A DNA stretch of 64,000 bases, from contig JAJVHZ010000023.1 of assembly GCA_022072255.1 (NCBI GenBank), positions 1-64,000 on the forward strand, read 5' to 3'. This document shows, in pieces, positions 54,555 to 63,254 of the stretch. Source of the DNA: Gammaproteobacteria bacterium. GTDB taxonomy: Bacteria > Pseudomonadota > Gammaproteobacteria > JAJPIJ01. Both the position numbers and the translations under genes were made by a program. Position 1 is the stretch's first letter, and the number at the start of each line of letters is the position of its first letter. The notes beneath the pieces are model-generated. The model was not told the DNA's origin. It saw only the letters and a program-made list of their open reading frames with translations, and did not search any database.

Positions 54555-55292
54555 ATGGGGATACACAAGATACTGGCGGCTGCACTGGCGCTGAGTGCCC
54601 TCGGGCTATCCGGGTGTACGATGGGTTCGAAGGAGGACAAGGATCCGCTCGAGGGCGTCAATCGCGTCGTCTACGACGTCAATGACACGCTCGACAAGGC
54701 GCTCATCAAGCCCGTGGCCAAGGTGTACAGCAAGGTCACACCGAAGGGCGTGCGCATGGGCGTGACGAATTTCTTCGACAACGTCAGCTACCTCAACGTC
54801 ATCGCCAACGACCTGCTGCAGGGCAAGTTCCGGCAGGCCGGCCACGACACCGGCCGCTTCCTGCTGAACAGCACGGTCGGCTTCGGCGGTCTGTTCGATG
54901 TCGCGGGCTTCTCCGGTATGGTCAAGAACGACGAGGATTTCGGCCAGACCCTCGGCAAGTGGGGTTTCGGCGAAGGCGCGTACCTGGTGCTGCCGATACG
55001 GGGTCCGAACTCGCTGCGTGACGCACCGGACCTCGCCACCAGCTGGCTGCTCAATCCGCTCACCTACGTCAGCAGCGGCATCACGATCCCGCTGGCGATA
55101 CTCAGCGGGGTGAACGAGCGCGCCAACTATCTCGAGGCCACGCGCATCCGCGACGAGGCGGCGCTGGATCCCTACAGCTTCACGCGCGAGGCCTATCGGC
55201 AGAATCGCGAGTACAAGATCTACGACGGCAATCCGCCCAACCAGGATCTCGAGTACATCGAGGAGCCCGAGGGCGTGCTGAAGGTCTACTAG
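54555..55292 (+). CDS. mlaA: MlaA/VacJ outer-membrane lipoprotein
   Basis: MlaA is the outer-membrane component of the Mla lipid asymmetry system and removes misplaced lipids from the outer leaflet with porin partners. The 245 residues start with a lipoprotein signal ending in LSGC (Cys21). The MlaA domain follows (DPLEGVNRVVYDVND, YLNVIANDLLQGKF and GPNSLRDAPD). An AGAGGA ribosome site precedes the ATG. MlaC-like HpnM lies just upstream; the ABC part (MlaFEDB) is not in the window. In this island the pair may serve hopanoids or phosphonolipids as well as phospholipids. A strong terminator follows. Confidence 0.93.
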   Translation: MGIHKILAAALALSALGLSGCTMGSKEDKDPLEGVNRVVYDVNDTLDKALIKPVAKVYSKVTPKGVRMGVTNFFDNVSYLNVIANDLLQGKFRQAGHDTGRFLLNSTVGFGGLFDVAGFSGMVKNDEDFGQTLGKWGFGEGAYLVLPIRGPNSLRDAPDLATSWLLNPLTYVSSGITIPLAILSGVNERANYLEATRIRDEAALDPYSFTREAYRQNREYKIYDGNPPNQDLEYIEEPEGVLKVY

Positions 55293-55319
55293 AATTCGCG
55301 TTCAACGCGCATTCAGAGA

Positions 55320-55347
55320 ACGGCGGGACCTCCCGCCGTTTTTTTTT
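55320..55347 (+). terminator. Rho-independent terminator after mlaA
   Basis: ACGGCGGGA (55320-55328) and TCCCGCCGT (55331-55339) form a nine-pair stem with a two-base loop and a run of T residues through 55347. It closes the hopanoid/phosphonate island. Confidence 0.92.
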
Positions 55348-55518
55348 GATGCCGTTGGCTGCCGGCACCGCACCCGGCCGAACGATCCCTCTCCCTCCCG
55401 GTCTCTTCCGCGTGCCCGGTGAGGCTGCGCGCCCGCGCCTCCCGAGTTCAGTAGGTGTTAAGTGACCGGGCGTAGACTCGAGTGCAGCAATCACTCTGAT
55501 GAGGAGGGTACAGGCGAC

Positions 55519-55977
55519 ATGAAACCTCGAACTGCTGCTGTGGTGTTGGTGAGTGCCCTGACGGCCGCCGGCTGTACGGCGAACAAGGAGCTCGGCGGTC
55601 AGGTCGTCGGTGGCTCGTTGGGCGGCTACCTCGGATCGCAATTCGGCGATGGCGCGGGGCAGCTCGCTGCCACTGCCGCGGGTGCCGTGGTGGGCGCGTA
55701 CGTGGGCGGCAGCGTCGGTCGCAGCATGGACGAGGTGGACCGCATCAAGGCCAACCAGGCGCTCGAGACCACGCGCACCGGCCAGTCGGTGGCGTGGGTG
55801 AACCCGGATTCACGCGCGGAGTACACGGTGACGCCGACGCGCACGTACGACACGCCGAACGGCCCCTGTCGCGAATACGAGACGACCGGCAACATCGACG
55901 GTCAGCCGACGGTGATGCGCGGCACGGCGTGCCGCCAGCCGGACGGCAGCTGGAAGACCGTCACGCAGTACAACTGA
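55519..55977 (+). CDS. Glycine-zipper outer-membrane lipoprotein (17 kDa antigen-like)
   Basis: The 152-residue protein has a lipoprotein signal with lipobox TAAGC (Cys19). A glycine-zipper two-helix segment follows (GGQVVGGSLGGYLGSQ and AGAVVGAYVGGSVG, about 28-72), then a C-terminal surface-antigen domain (EYTVTPTRTYDTPNG, CREYETTG). It resembles the 17-kDa antigen and Rickettsia-type lipoproteins anchored in the outer membrane. A GAGGAGGG site precedes the ATG at 55519; an in-frame reading to 55462 lacks a signal peptide start. It stands alone between terminators. Function is unknown; envelope stability is the usual inference. Confidence 0.85.
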   Translation: MKPRTAAVVLVSALTAAGCTANKELGGQVVGGSLGGYLGSQFGDGAGQLAATAAGAVVGAYVGGSVGRSMDEVDRIKANQALETTRTGQSVAWVNPDSRAEYTVTPTRTYDTPNGPCREYETTGNIDGQPTVMRGTACRQPDGSWKTVTQYN

Positions 55978-56008
55978 TACACGCAGTAGCGCCCGCGCAC
56001 CGGCGCAC

Positions 56009-56044
56009 GGGGCTGCCGCCCTCCAAGAGCGGCAGCCCCTTTTT
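56009..56044 (+). terminator. Terminator after the glycine-zipper gene, shared with glcF
   Basis: GGGGCTGCCGC (56009-56019) and GCGGCAGCCCC (56029-56039) make an 11-pair stem with a nine-base loop and five T residues. The glcF stop codon (minus strand) begins at 56046, so the hairpin lies directly between two converging genes. Confidence 0.88.
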
Positions 56045-57315
56045 CATTGCGCGCCCGGCACCCCGAGGTCGATGTCCACGGACGGCGTCGCGGGCGCGGC
56101 CGCAGGCAGCGCATCGGCGATCAGCTCGATCCAGTGCCGGACCGGCACCGGCGAGACCTCCTGCAGGTAGCTCATGCAGCCGATGTTGGCGGTGGCGATC
56201 AGCGACGGCGAGGAGGCCATCAGGTTGGCGAGCTTGCGGGCGCGCAGCTCGCGCGAAATGCGCGGCTGCAGGATCGAGTAGGAGCCTGCCGAGCCGCAGC
56301 ACAGGTGGCTGTCGCGGATGCCGCCCAGGCGGTAGCCGAGCTGCGACAACAACTGCTCGGTGCGGCCGGCGAGCTTCAGCCCGTGCTGCAGGCTGCATGG
56401 CGGGTGAAAGACGATCGTCGAATCGCCATCGCTCCGTGCGAAGGTGAGATCCTCGGCGGCCAGCACCTCCACCGGATCGCGGCACATCGCCGAGACCCGC
56501 ACCGCCTTCTCCGCATAGGCTGCGTCGTGACGCAGCAGGTGGCCGTACTCCCTCACCATAGTGCCGCAGCCGCTCGCGGTGACGAGGATCGCCTCCGCGC
56601 CCGCCTCGATCTGCGGCCACCAGGCATCGATGTTCCGGCGCGCGAAATCGAGCGCCTCGTCGGCGGCCGCGAGGTGATGACTGAGCGCCCCGCAGCAGGT
56701 GTCCTCGTCGACCTCGATAGCCTGTATCCGGACGGCGTCGAGTACTCGCGCCATTGCACGGTTGATCGACGGGGCGAGCGCCGGCTGCACGCAGCCCTTC
56801 AGCATGAGCATCCTGCGCGCGCGCGGTATCGGAGACCATGGCGCGAGTTCGACACCGGCGGGCACCTTGCGACGCAGTGTCGAGGGCATGAGCGGGCGCA
56901 GACGCTGCACTACTCGCATCGCCGCGCCGAACCAGACGCGCTGCGGCAGCGTCCGGCGCATCAGCCAGCGGATCGCCCGTGACGGCAGCGGCCGGAGGCT
57001 CTTGCGCTCGGCATGCGCGCGGCCGATGTCGACCAGCCGCCCGTATTGCACGCCCGAGGGGCAGGCGGTCTCGCAGGCGCGGCAGGTCAGGCATCGATCC
57101 AGGTGCTGGCGCGTGGCTGCGCCGTCGGAGACACCCTCGAGCAGGCTCTTGATGAGATAGATGCGGCCGCGCGGCCCGTCACGCTCGTCGCCGAGCAGTT
57201 GATACGTCGGGCAGGTCGGCGCGCAAAAACCGCAGTGCACGCACTTGCGCAGGATGGCGTCGGCCTCGGCACCCTCCGGGGTCGCGAGCAGCGATTCGGG
57301 CAGCGCGGTCTGCAT
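56044..57315 (-). CDS. glcF: Glycolate oxidase iron-sulfur subunit GlcF
   Basis: GlcF passes electrons from glycolate to the membrane in glycolate oxidase. The 423 residues have two [4Fe-4S] motifs of the CxxCxxCxxxC type (Cys25/28/31/35 and Cys75/78/81/85). The CCG domains follow (EDTCCGALSHHL and SHLCCGSAGSY) with the catalytic-partner cysteines. The ATG at 57315 begins 6 bases downstream of the glcE stop, so the two are co-transcribed. The in-frame reading upstream to 57816 lies within glcE and is rejected. glcD is not in the window; the FAD catalytic subunit must be encoded elsewhere. Confidence 0.93.
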   Translation of the reverse strand: MQTALPESLLATPEGAEADAILRKCVHCGFCAPTCPTYQLLGDERDGPRGRIYLIKSLLEGVSDGAATRQHLDRCLTCRACETACPSGVQYGRLVDIGRAHAERKSLRPLPSRAIRWLMRRTLPQRVWFGAAMRVVQRLRPLMPSTLRRKVPAGVELAPWSPIPRARRMLMLKGCVQPALAPSINRAMARVLDAVRIQAIEVDEDTCCGALSHHLAAADEALDFARRNIDAWWPQIEAGAEAILVTASGCGTMVREYGHLLRHDAAYAEKAVRVSAMCRDPVEVLAAEDLTFARSDGDSTIVFHPPCSLQHGLKLAGRTEQLLSQLGYRLGGIRDSHLCCGSAGSYSILQPRISRELRARKLANLMASSPSLIATANIGCMSYLQEVSPVPVRHWIELIADALPAAAPATPSVDIDLGVPGAQ

Positions 57316-57320
57316 GCAGT

Positions 57321-58409
57321 TCAGAGGCCGGCGTACATCCGCCCGGGGTTGAGGATGCGCATGGGATCGAACTGTGCCTTCAGCTCGCGGTGTATGCGCA
57401 TGAGCGGCGGCGGCAGCGGCGAGAAGACCTCCTGCCCGCGGTCGCCGTGGCGGAACATCGTCGCGTGGCCGCCGGCGACACGGGCCGCGGCCCTCACCTC
57501 CCCGGGCGCGGCGGTGGTCTTCAGCCAGCGCTGCGCCCCGCCCCACTCGAGCAGCCATTCGCCCGGGAAATGCAGGTGCGGCGTGGTCGGCGGCACCGAC
57601 AATCGCCACAGGCATTCCCCGGATTCGAAGAACGACGACCGGTGCTCGCGCAGCTCCGACCAGTATTCCCCGGCGTCGGCCACGACGTCGCCGCCGATGC
57701 CGGCGCGTGCCGCATCGAGCGCGGCCGGCGCTCCGGAAAGCCGCACCGTCAGACAGCCGGTGTCGTACGCGGCCGCCGACAACGGCAGCGGCTGGCCCGC
57801 CCAGCGATTCATCCATTCGATGGCCGCGGCCGCCGTCACCTCATGCGCCAGGGTCAACTCTGCCTGCGGCTTCGGCAGCACCTTCAGCGAGACGTCGACC
57901 AGCACGCCCATCGTGCCGAGTGCGCCGACCATGAGCCGGGAGATATCGTAACCGGCCACGTTCTTCATCACCTGGCCACCGAAGCGCAGCAACTCGCCCT
58001 TGCCGTTGAGGCAGCGCACGCCCAGCACGTAATCGCGGGCCGAGCCCGCGTAGGGCCGGCGAGGACCGGAGAATCCGCAGGCGATGGTGCCCCCAAGCGT
58101 GGCGCCGGCGCCGAAGTGCGGCGGTTCGAAGGCGAGCATCTGGCCGCGCTCCGCCAGTGCCGCCTCGATCTCCCGCAGCGGCGTGCCGGCCATCGCGGTG
58201 ATCACCAGTTCGCTCGGTTCGTATTCCGCGATCCCCTTCAGAGCAGAGGTGGACACCGCCTCGCCCGCGGCCTCGCGCCCGTAGAATGCCTTGGTGTCCC
58301 CGCCGACGATACGCAGCGGCTCGCCCTGGGCCCGGGCACGCGCAATACGTTCCTGCAGAGCGGCGATCGCCTCGGAACAGGCGGTCGGTGGTTGGGGCAC
58401 CGCGTTCAT
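57321..58409 (-). CDS. glcE: Glycolate oxidase FAD-binding subunit GlcE
   Basis: GlcE is the smaller flavin-binding subunit of glycolate oxidase. The 362 residues have the PCMH-type FAD domain: LRIVGGDTKAFYG near the N-terminus, HFGAGATLGGTIACG about 105-119, and GGQVMKNVAGYDISRLM near 160. A C-terminal domain ends in RILNPGRMYAGL. It precedes glcF with a five-base gap. The gene upstream is divergent (an ATP-grasp protein), so glcD is not part of this operon as it is in E. coli. The 116-base gap holds the promoter. The start at 58409 fits the family; the longer reading to 58490 runs through the promoter region. Confidence 0.92.
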   Translation of the reverse strand: MNAVPQPPTACSEAIAALQERIARARAQGEPLRIVGGDTKAFYGREAAGEAVSTSALKGIAEYEPSELVITAMAGTPLREIEAALAERGQMLAFEPPHFGAGATLGGTIACGFSGPRRPYAGSARDYVLGVRCLNGKGELLRFGGQVMKNVAGYDISRLMVGALGTMGVLVDVSLKVLPKPQAELTLAHEVTAAAAIEWMNRWAGQPLPLSAAAYDTGCLTVRLSGAPAALDAARAGIGGDVVADAGEYWSELREHRSSFFESGECLWRLSVPPTTPHLHFPGEWLLEWGGAQRWLKTTAAPGEVRAAARVAGGHATMFRHGDRGQEVFSPLPPPLMRIHRELKAQFDPMRILNPGRMYAGL

Positions 58410-58525
58410 CTTCGTTGTATGGTCCGGACGCGGATCAATTTGGATCAGCGCTTGCTTCGCGTATTCTAAACCCAACGACCGCGCTTCCATCCAACGACAC
58501 GATTACCCCGGACTCATCCCTGGCG

Positions 58526-59989
58526 ATGCGCATAGACTGGACCCGCTACAAGGCACGAGGCTGCTACGACGAGCTCATCGCCGCACCCGGCGAGCCGCGC
58601 CCCGGCGCGACCGGCCTCTGCAACTACCTCGCCTCGCTCTCGCCCGAGGAGGTGAAGGTGCGCATGGCGGCCGCCGATCTGGCCATCAAGACCATGGGCA
58701 TCACCTTCACGGTCTACAGCGAGGGCCAGAATATCGACAGGCAGTGGCCCTTCGACATCGTGCCGCGGGTGATCGAGGCCCGCGAATGGCGCCAGACCGA
58801 GGGCGGCCTGCGCCAGCGGCTCACGGCGCTGAACTGCTTCATTCACGACGTGTACAACGCCCAGCGCATCCTGCGCGCCGGCGTGGTGCCGGAGTCGTTG
58901 CTCGCGAAGTCGAGGAATTTCCGCCGCCAGTGCGTGGGCATGCAGCCGCCTTATGGCGCCTGGGCCCACATCTGCGGCACCGATCTGGTGCGCGACAAGG
59001 ACGGGACTCTCTACGTCCTGGAGGACAATCTGCGCGTGCCCTCGGGCGTGTCCTACATGATCGAGAACCGCATGCTCACCAAGCGCGTGCTGCCGGAGCT
59101 GTTCGCCGACCAGGAGATCCTGCCCGTCGACGACTACACCGAGCGGCTGTTCGAGATGATGGTGTCGCTGAGCCCGCGCCAGCAGGACAAGCCGGAGATC
59201 GTGGTGCTCACCCCGGGGATCTACAACTCGGCCTACTTCGAGCACGCCTTCCTCGCACGCGAGATGGGCGTGGAGCTGGTCGAGGGCTCGGATCTCGTGG
59301 TCGGCGACGACGAATGCGTCTATATGCGCACCATCCACGGCCTCTCGCGCGTCGACGTAATCTACCGCCGCATCGATGATCTGTTCCTCGATCCGCAGAC
59401 GTTCAATCCCGAGTCCATGCTCGGCGTGCGCGGCCTGATGCGCGCGTGGCATCGCGGCAACGTCGCGCTGGTCAACGCCCCCGGCTGCGGCGTGGCCGAC
59501 GACAAGGCGGTGTACGCCTATGTGCCGGAGATGATCCGCTACTATCTCGGTGAGGATCCCATCCTGCCGAACGTACCGACCTATCTCTGCATGGACGGGA
59601 AACAGAGGCAGCACGTGCTCGCCAACATCGACAAGCTGGTGATCAAGCCGGCGAACGAATCCGGCGGCTACGGCATGCTGATCGGACCGCAGGCGAACAG
59701 CCGCGAGATCGCCGAGTTCAGGAGGCGCATCCAGGCCGACCCGCGCAACTACGTCGCGCAGCCGCTCGTCACGCTGTCGACCGTGCCGACGCTGTGCGGC
59801 ACCCGCATCGAGCCGCGCCACGTCGACCTGCGCCCCTTCATCCTGCAGGCCAAGGATACCTACGTCACGGCGGGCGGCCTGACGCGTGTGGCGCTGGTGA
59901 AGGGCTCCTACGTGGTGAATTCCTCGCAGGGCGGCGGCAGCAAGGACACCTGGATCGTCGCCATGCCCGACGCGAGAAAGAAGGCTTGA
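58526..59989 (+). CDS. Circularly permuted ATP-grasp protein (DUF404/DUF407)
   Basis: The 487 residues match the circularly permuted ATP-grasp type 2 family. Landmarks are CFIHDVYNAQRIL, YGAWAHICGTDLVRD, VLEDNLRVPSGVSYMIENR (ATP-grasp core), VIKPANESGGYGML (nucleotide-binding loop) and SSQGGGSKDTW near the C-terminus. Such proteins catalyse ATP-dependent amide or ester ligation in peptide-like conjugation systems. It is followed two bases later by an alpha-E gene. The pair is a known companion of the Anbu peptidase and transglutaminase proteins, thought to act in a protein-tagging or peptide-metabolism system. The start ATG at 58526 has a weak ribosome site. Confidence 0.92.
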   Translation: MRIDWTRYKARGCYDELIAAPGEPRPGATGLCNYLASLSPEEVKVRMAAADLAIKTMGITFTVYSEGQNIDRQWPFDIVPRVIEAREWRQTEGGLRQRLTALNCFIHDVYNAQRILRAGVVPESLLAKSRNFRRQCVGMQPPYGAWAHICGTDLVRDKDGTLYVLEDNLRVPSGVSYMIENRMLTKRVLPELFADQEILPVDDYTERLFEMMVSLSPRQQDKPEIVVLTPGIYNSAYFEHAFLAREMGVELVEGSDLVVGDDECVYMRTIHGLSRVDVIYRRIDDLFLDPQTFNPESMLGVRGLMRAWHRGNVALVNAPGCGVADDKAVYAYVPEMIRYYLGEDPILPNVPTYLCMDGKQRQHVLANIDKLVIKPANESGGYGMLIGPQANSREIAEFRRRIQADPRNYVAQPLVTLSTVPTLCGTRIEPRHVDLRPFILQAKDTYVTAGGLTRVALVKGSYVVNSSQGGGSKDTWIVAMPDARKKA

Positions 59990-59991
59990 GC

Positions 59992-60948
59992 ATGCTCTCG
60001 CGCGTGGCGGAGAGGATGTACTGGACCGGTCGCTACATGGAGCGGGCCGAAAACACCGCGCGCATGGTCAACGCGGTGACCGAGATGATCCTCGGCGCCC
60101 CGCGCGAGGCCACGACACTGTGGGACGTGATGGTGGAGGTCCTCGGGCTGCACACGAGTTACCTCGAGCGTTACGGCCAGGCCGAGGAGCGACACGTCGT
60201 GCGCTTCATGCTGCCCGACGAGCACAACCCCTCCTCCATCCTGCGCTCGGTGCAGAACGCCCGCGAGAACGCGCGCACCACGCGCGAGGTCATCCCCACC
60301 GAGGCCTGGGAACTCATCAACGACACCTACTGGCAGGTGAAGGAACAGGCCGGCAAGGCGGTGGCCCGCAACCATCGCAGCGGGTTCCTGCGCGACGTGG
60401 TGGAGCGCTGCCAGCTTCTGAACGGCCTGCTCTCCGGCACCATGAGCCACGATGCCGCGTATCACTTCGCGCGCCTCGGCCGCAACATCGAGCGTGCCGA
60501 CATGACCACGCGCGTCATCGATCTCGGCGTCGCCGGCCAGCAGGCGACCGACGTCCAGCAGCAGGCGGCCGGGGCGGTGGCCACACCGCTCACCAACATC
60601 CGCTGGATGAGCGTGCTCCTGTGCATGAGCGCCTACGAGATGTACCACCAGCACGTACAGACGCGGATCAAGGCGGTGGAGGTGGTCAGGTACCTGGTGC
60701 TCGACAAGGACTTCCCGCGCTCGGTGATGCATTGCCTGAACGAGATCGAGTCCTGCCTGCTGCAGTTCCCCCACCACGAGGAACCGCTCGAGACCGTGCA
60801 GAAGATACGCGACGTCGTCCGGCGCCGCGACCTCGCCCGCCTGATGCAGCACGGACTGCGCAAGCACATCGACACCGTGCAGCGCTGGCTGGCCAGGGTG
60901 CACAACGAGGTCTCGGCGAAGTGGTTTGCCTTCGCGCCCAAGCCCTGA
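59992..60948 (+). CDS. Alpha-E domain protein (DUF403)
   Basis: The 318-residue protein is all-helical with the alpha-E start MLSRVAERMYWTGRYMERAENTAR and a second matching block (HFARLGRNIERADMTTRVIDLG, about 160-180). The repeated R-x2-E-x2-D/N pattern marks the two halves of the fold. Alpha-E proteins are nearly always encoded with a circularly permuted ATP-grasp, as here, and presumably form one complex. The start is two bases after the preceding stop. A transglutaminase gene usually follows in such clusters; here a repeat element and the convergent Anbu gene come instead. Its molecular activity is not established. Confidence 0.93.
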   Translation: MLSRVAERMYWTGRYMERAENTARMVNAVTEMILGAPREATTLWDVMVEVLGLHTSYLERYGQAEERHVVRFMLPDEHNPSSILRSVQNARENARTTREVIPTEAWELINDTYWQVKEQAGKAVARNHRSGFLRDVVERCQLLNGLLSGTMSHDAAYHFARLGRNIERADMTTRVIDLGVAGQQATDVQQQAAGAVATPLTNIRWMSVLLCMSAYEMYHQHVQTRIKAVEVVRYLVLDKDFPRSVMHCLNEIESCLLQFPHHEEPLETVQKIRDVVRRRDLARLMQHGLRKHIDTVQRWLARVHNEVSAKWFAFAPKP

Positions 60949-60981
60949 GCCAAACAGCAAAGCGGTAATCCGAGTCCGCGC

Positions 60982-61110
60982 GCGCCATTCCGCTCGCGGG
61001 GCCGGCTACCGCTCGCGGGACATCCTGTCCCGCGAGCTACCGCGATGTCGAGCTACGTTCCCGACTACGCTCGACATCGAGGCGCGCCGGCCCCGCGATC
61101 GGAACGGCGC
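60982..61110. repeat. Nested palindromic repeat element
   Basis: An outer 25-base inverted repeat (60982-61006 with 61086-61110, two mismatches) encloses two perfect inner hairpins. The first has 12-base arms and a three-base loop (61011-61022 and 61026-61037). The second has 11-base arms (61043-61053 and 61069-61079). It is extragenic and between converging genes, as expected of a compound REP/BIME-type element. No protein-coding sense is evident. Confidence 0.75.
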
Positions 61111-61173
61111 ATGAGCCGCGATCGGCATTCCCGCTCTGATATTTGGCCGGCGCAGGAGGACCCTCTCCCCGTC

Positions 61174-61193
61174 GTTCCCGCGAAAGCGGGAAC
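61174..61193. repeat. Short dispersed-type palindrome with GAAA loop
   Basis: GTTCCCGC (61174-61181), a GAAA tetraloop and GCGGGAAC (61186-61193) form a perfect eight-pair stem. Near-identical TTCCCGCGAAAGCGGGAA repeats are scattered through many beta- and gammaproteobacterial genomes. Confidence 0.7.
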
Positions 61194-61244
61194 CCATTTT
61201 CGTGAATTGGCTCCGATGCCCGCCGGCGCGGGTACAGCGGTCGC

Positions 61245-62006
61245 TCAGAGGGCGACGACGTTGCGGGAGTCCGCGGCGCGATCCTTCGCGCTAGCCCAGT
61301 TGATGGGCGGCAGCTTCATGAAGGCATCGCGCAGGCCTTCCTCCCAGCTGCGCTTCAGATCGCGCAGGTAGGCGCTGTCGTTGTCGAGCTTCAGGTAATC
61401 GCCGGCGGTGAGCGTGTCGCGCCGGTAGACCAGCACCTCGATCGGCGGGCCGACGGTGACGTTGCTGCGGATGGTCGAGTCCATGGACACCAGCGCGCAC
61501 AGCGCCGCCTGCTCGGGACTCGTGGACGGCGCGACGATGCGATCGAGGATGGGCTTGCCGTACTTGCTCTCACCGATCTGCAGGTACGGCGTCTCGTCGG
61601 TGGCGCAGATGTGATTGCCCTCCGGATAGATGCGCAGTACCCCCGGCGCCTCACTGCCGATCTGCCCGCCGAGGATGAAGCTCGCCTCGAAGGTGGCGCC
61701 GCCGCCGGTGACCTTGCTCTGCTGCTCGCGGCTCAGGCGGCCCACGTAGTCGCCGGCCTCGTTCATGTCCGCGACGGTGAACAGGTTCTCGTCGGCATTG
61801 GAGCGTATGTCGCGCTGCAACTGCGCGACCACGCCCTGCGTGGTGGCGAGATTGCCCGCCGACAACAATACCAGCTGCCGATCGCCGTCGCGCCCGAAGG
61901 TATGCATCTTGCTGAAGATGCTGACCTGGTCGACGCCGGCATTGGTGCGCGAGTCGGAGACGAAGATGAGCCCGCTCTTCACTTGTACGGCCAGACAATA
62001 CGTCAT
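61245..62006 (-). CDS. Anbu proteasome-like peptidase
   Basis: Anbu is a bacterial relative of proteasome beta subunits. The 253 residues begin MTYCLAVQVKSG, which would expose Thr1 once Met is removed, then LIFVSDSRTNAGVDQ, the family's most conserved stretch (about 14-28). Other landmarks are LLSAGNLATTQ and ALVSMDSTIRSN. Length matches Anbu, which is longer than HslV. It sits convergent with the ATP-grasp/alpha-E pair across a repeat-filled gap of about 300 bases, an arrangement consistent with the known Anbu gene neighbourhood, although transglutaminase is absent here. Substrates are unknown. Proteolytic activity of the family has been hard to show. Confidence 0.92.
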   Translation of the reverse strand: MTYCLAVQVKSGLIFVSDSRTNAGVDQVSIFSKMHTFGRDGDRQLVLLSAGNLATTQGVVAQLQRDIRSNADENLFTVADMNEAGDYVGRLSREQQSKVTGGGATFEASFILGGQIGSEAPGVLRIYPEGNHICATDETPYLQIGESKYGKPILDRIVAPSTSPEQAALCALVSMDSTIRSNVTVGPPIEVLVYRRDTLTAGDYLKLDNDSAYLRDLKRSWEEGLRDAFMKLPPINWASAKDRAADSRNVVAL

Positions 62007-62069
62007 GACGTGACCTGCGCTGAATGAACGAAACCGATGAGGCCAGCGTAGGCGGCACCCTTCAGCAGG

Positions 62070-63254
62070 TCAAGCGCGGGCCGCGCCTTCGGCGTGGTGG
62101 CCCGGGTCGTCCTCCAGATAGCGCCATGCCGCGATGAAGCCGATGGCACACATCAGGGCGGCGACGGCGAAGGTTCGCGCCGGCCCGAGGTGCGTCCAGA
62201 GATAACCGGTCGCGAGCGCGCTCACCGCGCCGCCCACGCCGTAAGGGATTGCACTGTACAGCGCATGACCGCGCCCCTGATGCCGGCCGACGAAGTAGCG
62301 ATGCACGTATTGCACTGCGGCAGCGTGGTGCATGCCGAAGGTCGCGGCGTGCAGGATCTGGGCGATGACGATGACGAGCGCGGACTGCACGCCGTAGCCC
62401 ACCATCAGCCACCGCAGGATGCCGGCTGCCAGGCTGATGAGCATCAGCCGGCGCAGCCCCCATGCCGGCAACAGCCGGTGCATGACCGTGAACAGCGCCA
62501 CCTCGGCCGCGACGCCGAGCGCCCACATCAGACCGGCCACCGTGCGTGAGTAGCCGCGCTCCTCGAGAAAGATCGTGTAGAAGGCGTAGTACGGCCCGCA
62601 GGACAGTTGCATCATCAGCGTGGAGACGAACAGCACGGCCACGCCCCGCCTGCGCAGGATCTCCAGGAACGAGAGCTTCGGCGAATGCACGTGCGGCGAC
62701 GGGGGCTCCGGCGGGGTCGCCGCGCCCGCGAGGTAGACCAGTGCGATGAGCCCGACGAGGATCCCCGGCAGCAGCGCGATCCCCCAGCGCTGCAGCAGCG
62801 CGCCCAGCACACCGGCGCTGATGATGAAGCCGATGGAGCCCCACAGCCGGATGCGGGTGTAGTCCTGCAGCCGTTCGCCCAGGTGATTGAGCGTGATCGC
62901 CTCGAACTGCGGCAGCGAGGCGCTCCAGAACAGGCCATAGAGCAGCAGCACGATGGCCATCTTCGTGAAGCTGTCGGCCCAGAACACGCCGGCGAAGACG
63001 ATGAGCGACATGAGCATGGTGGATTGCACCATGCGCAGGCGCTGGCCGGTGCGATCGGCCAGCCACCCCCAGATCGCGGGTGCGACGATGCGCCCGACCA
63101 GCAGCAAGGCGCTCGCGACGCCGATCTGCTCGGCGTCGTAGCCGCTCGCCTGCAGGTAGGGGTTGAAGTACGGGACCAGCGCGCCGATGACGGTGAAATA
63201 GACGAAGTAGAACCCCGACAGGCGGACGTGGGGCACGCCCCGTGCCGGTGTCAT
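62070..63254 (-). CDS. MFS transporter (HcaT/PPP-type)
   Basis: The 394-residue protein has 12 predicted membrane helices in two sets of six. It resembles the MFS_1-like group of E. coli HcaT (3-phenylpropionate transport): [24 protein letters not shown], then [14 protein letters not shown], the loop motif between helices 2 and 3, and [12 protein letters not shown]. The substrate cannot be told. The start ATG at 63254 overlaps the aroC stop by four bases (ATGA), so it is probably expressed together with chorismate synthase; the longer in-frame reading is inside aroC. The C-terminal 20 residues are cytosolic and His/Ala-rich. Confidence 0.88.
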   Translation of the reverse strand: MTPARGVPHVRLSGFYFVYFTVIGALVPYFNPYLQASGYDAEQIGVASALLLVGRIVAPAIWGWLADRTGQRLRMVQSTMLMSLIVFAGVFWADSFTKMAIVLLLYGLFWSASLPQFEAITLNHLGERLQDYTRIRLWGSIGFIISAGVLGALLQRWGIALLPGILVGLIALVYLAGAATPPEPPSPHVHSPKLSFLEILRRRGVAVLFVSTLMMQLSCGPYYAFYTIFLEERGYSRTVAGLMWALGVAAEVALFTVMHRLLPAWGLRRLMLISLAAGILRWLMVGYGVQSALVIVIAQILHAATFGMHHAAAVQYVHRYFVGRHQGRGHALYSAIPYGVGGAVSALATGYLWTHLGPARTFAVAALMCAIGFIAAWRYLEDDPGHHAEGAARA

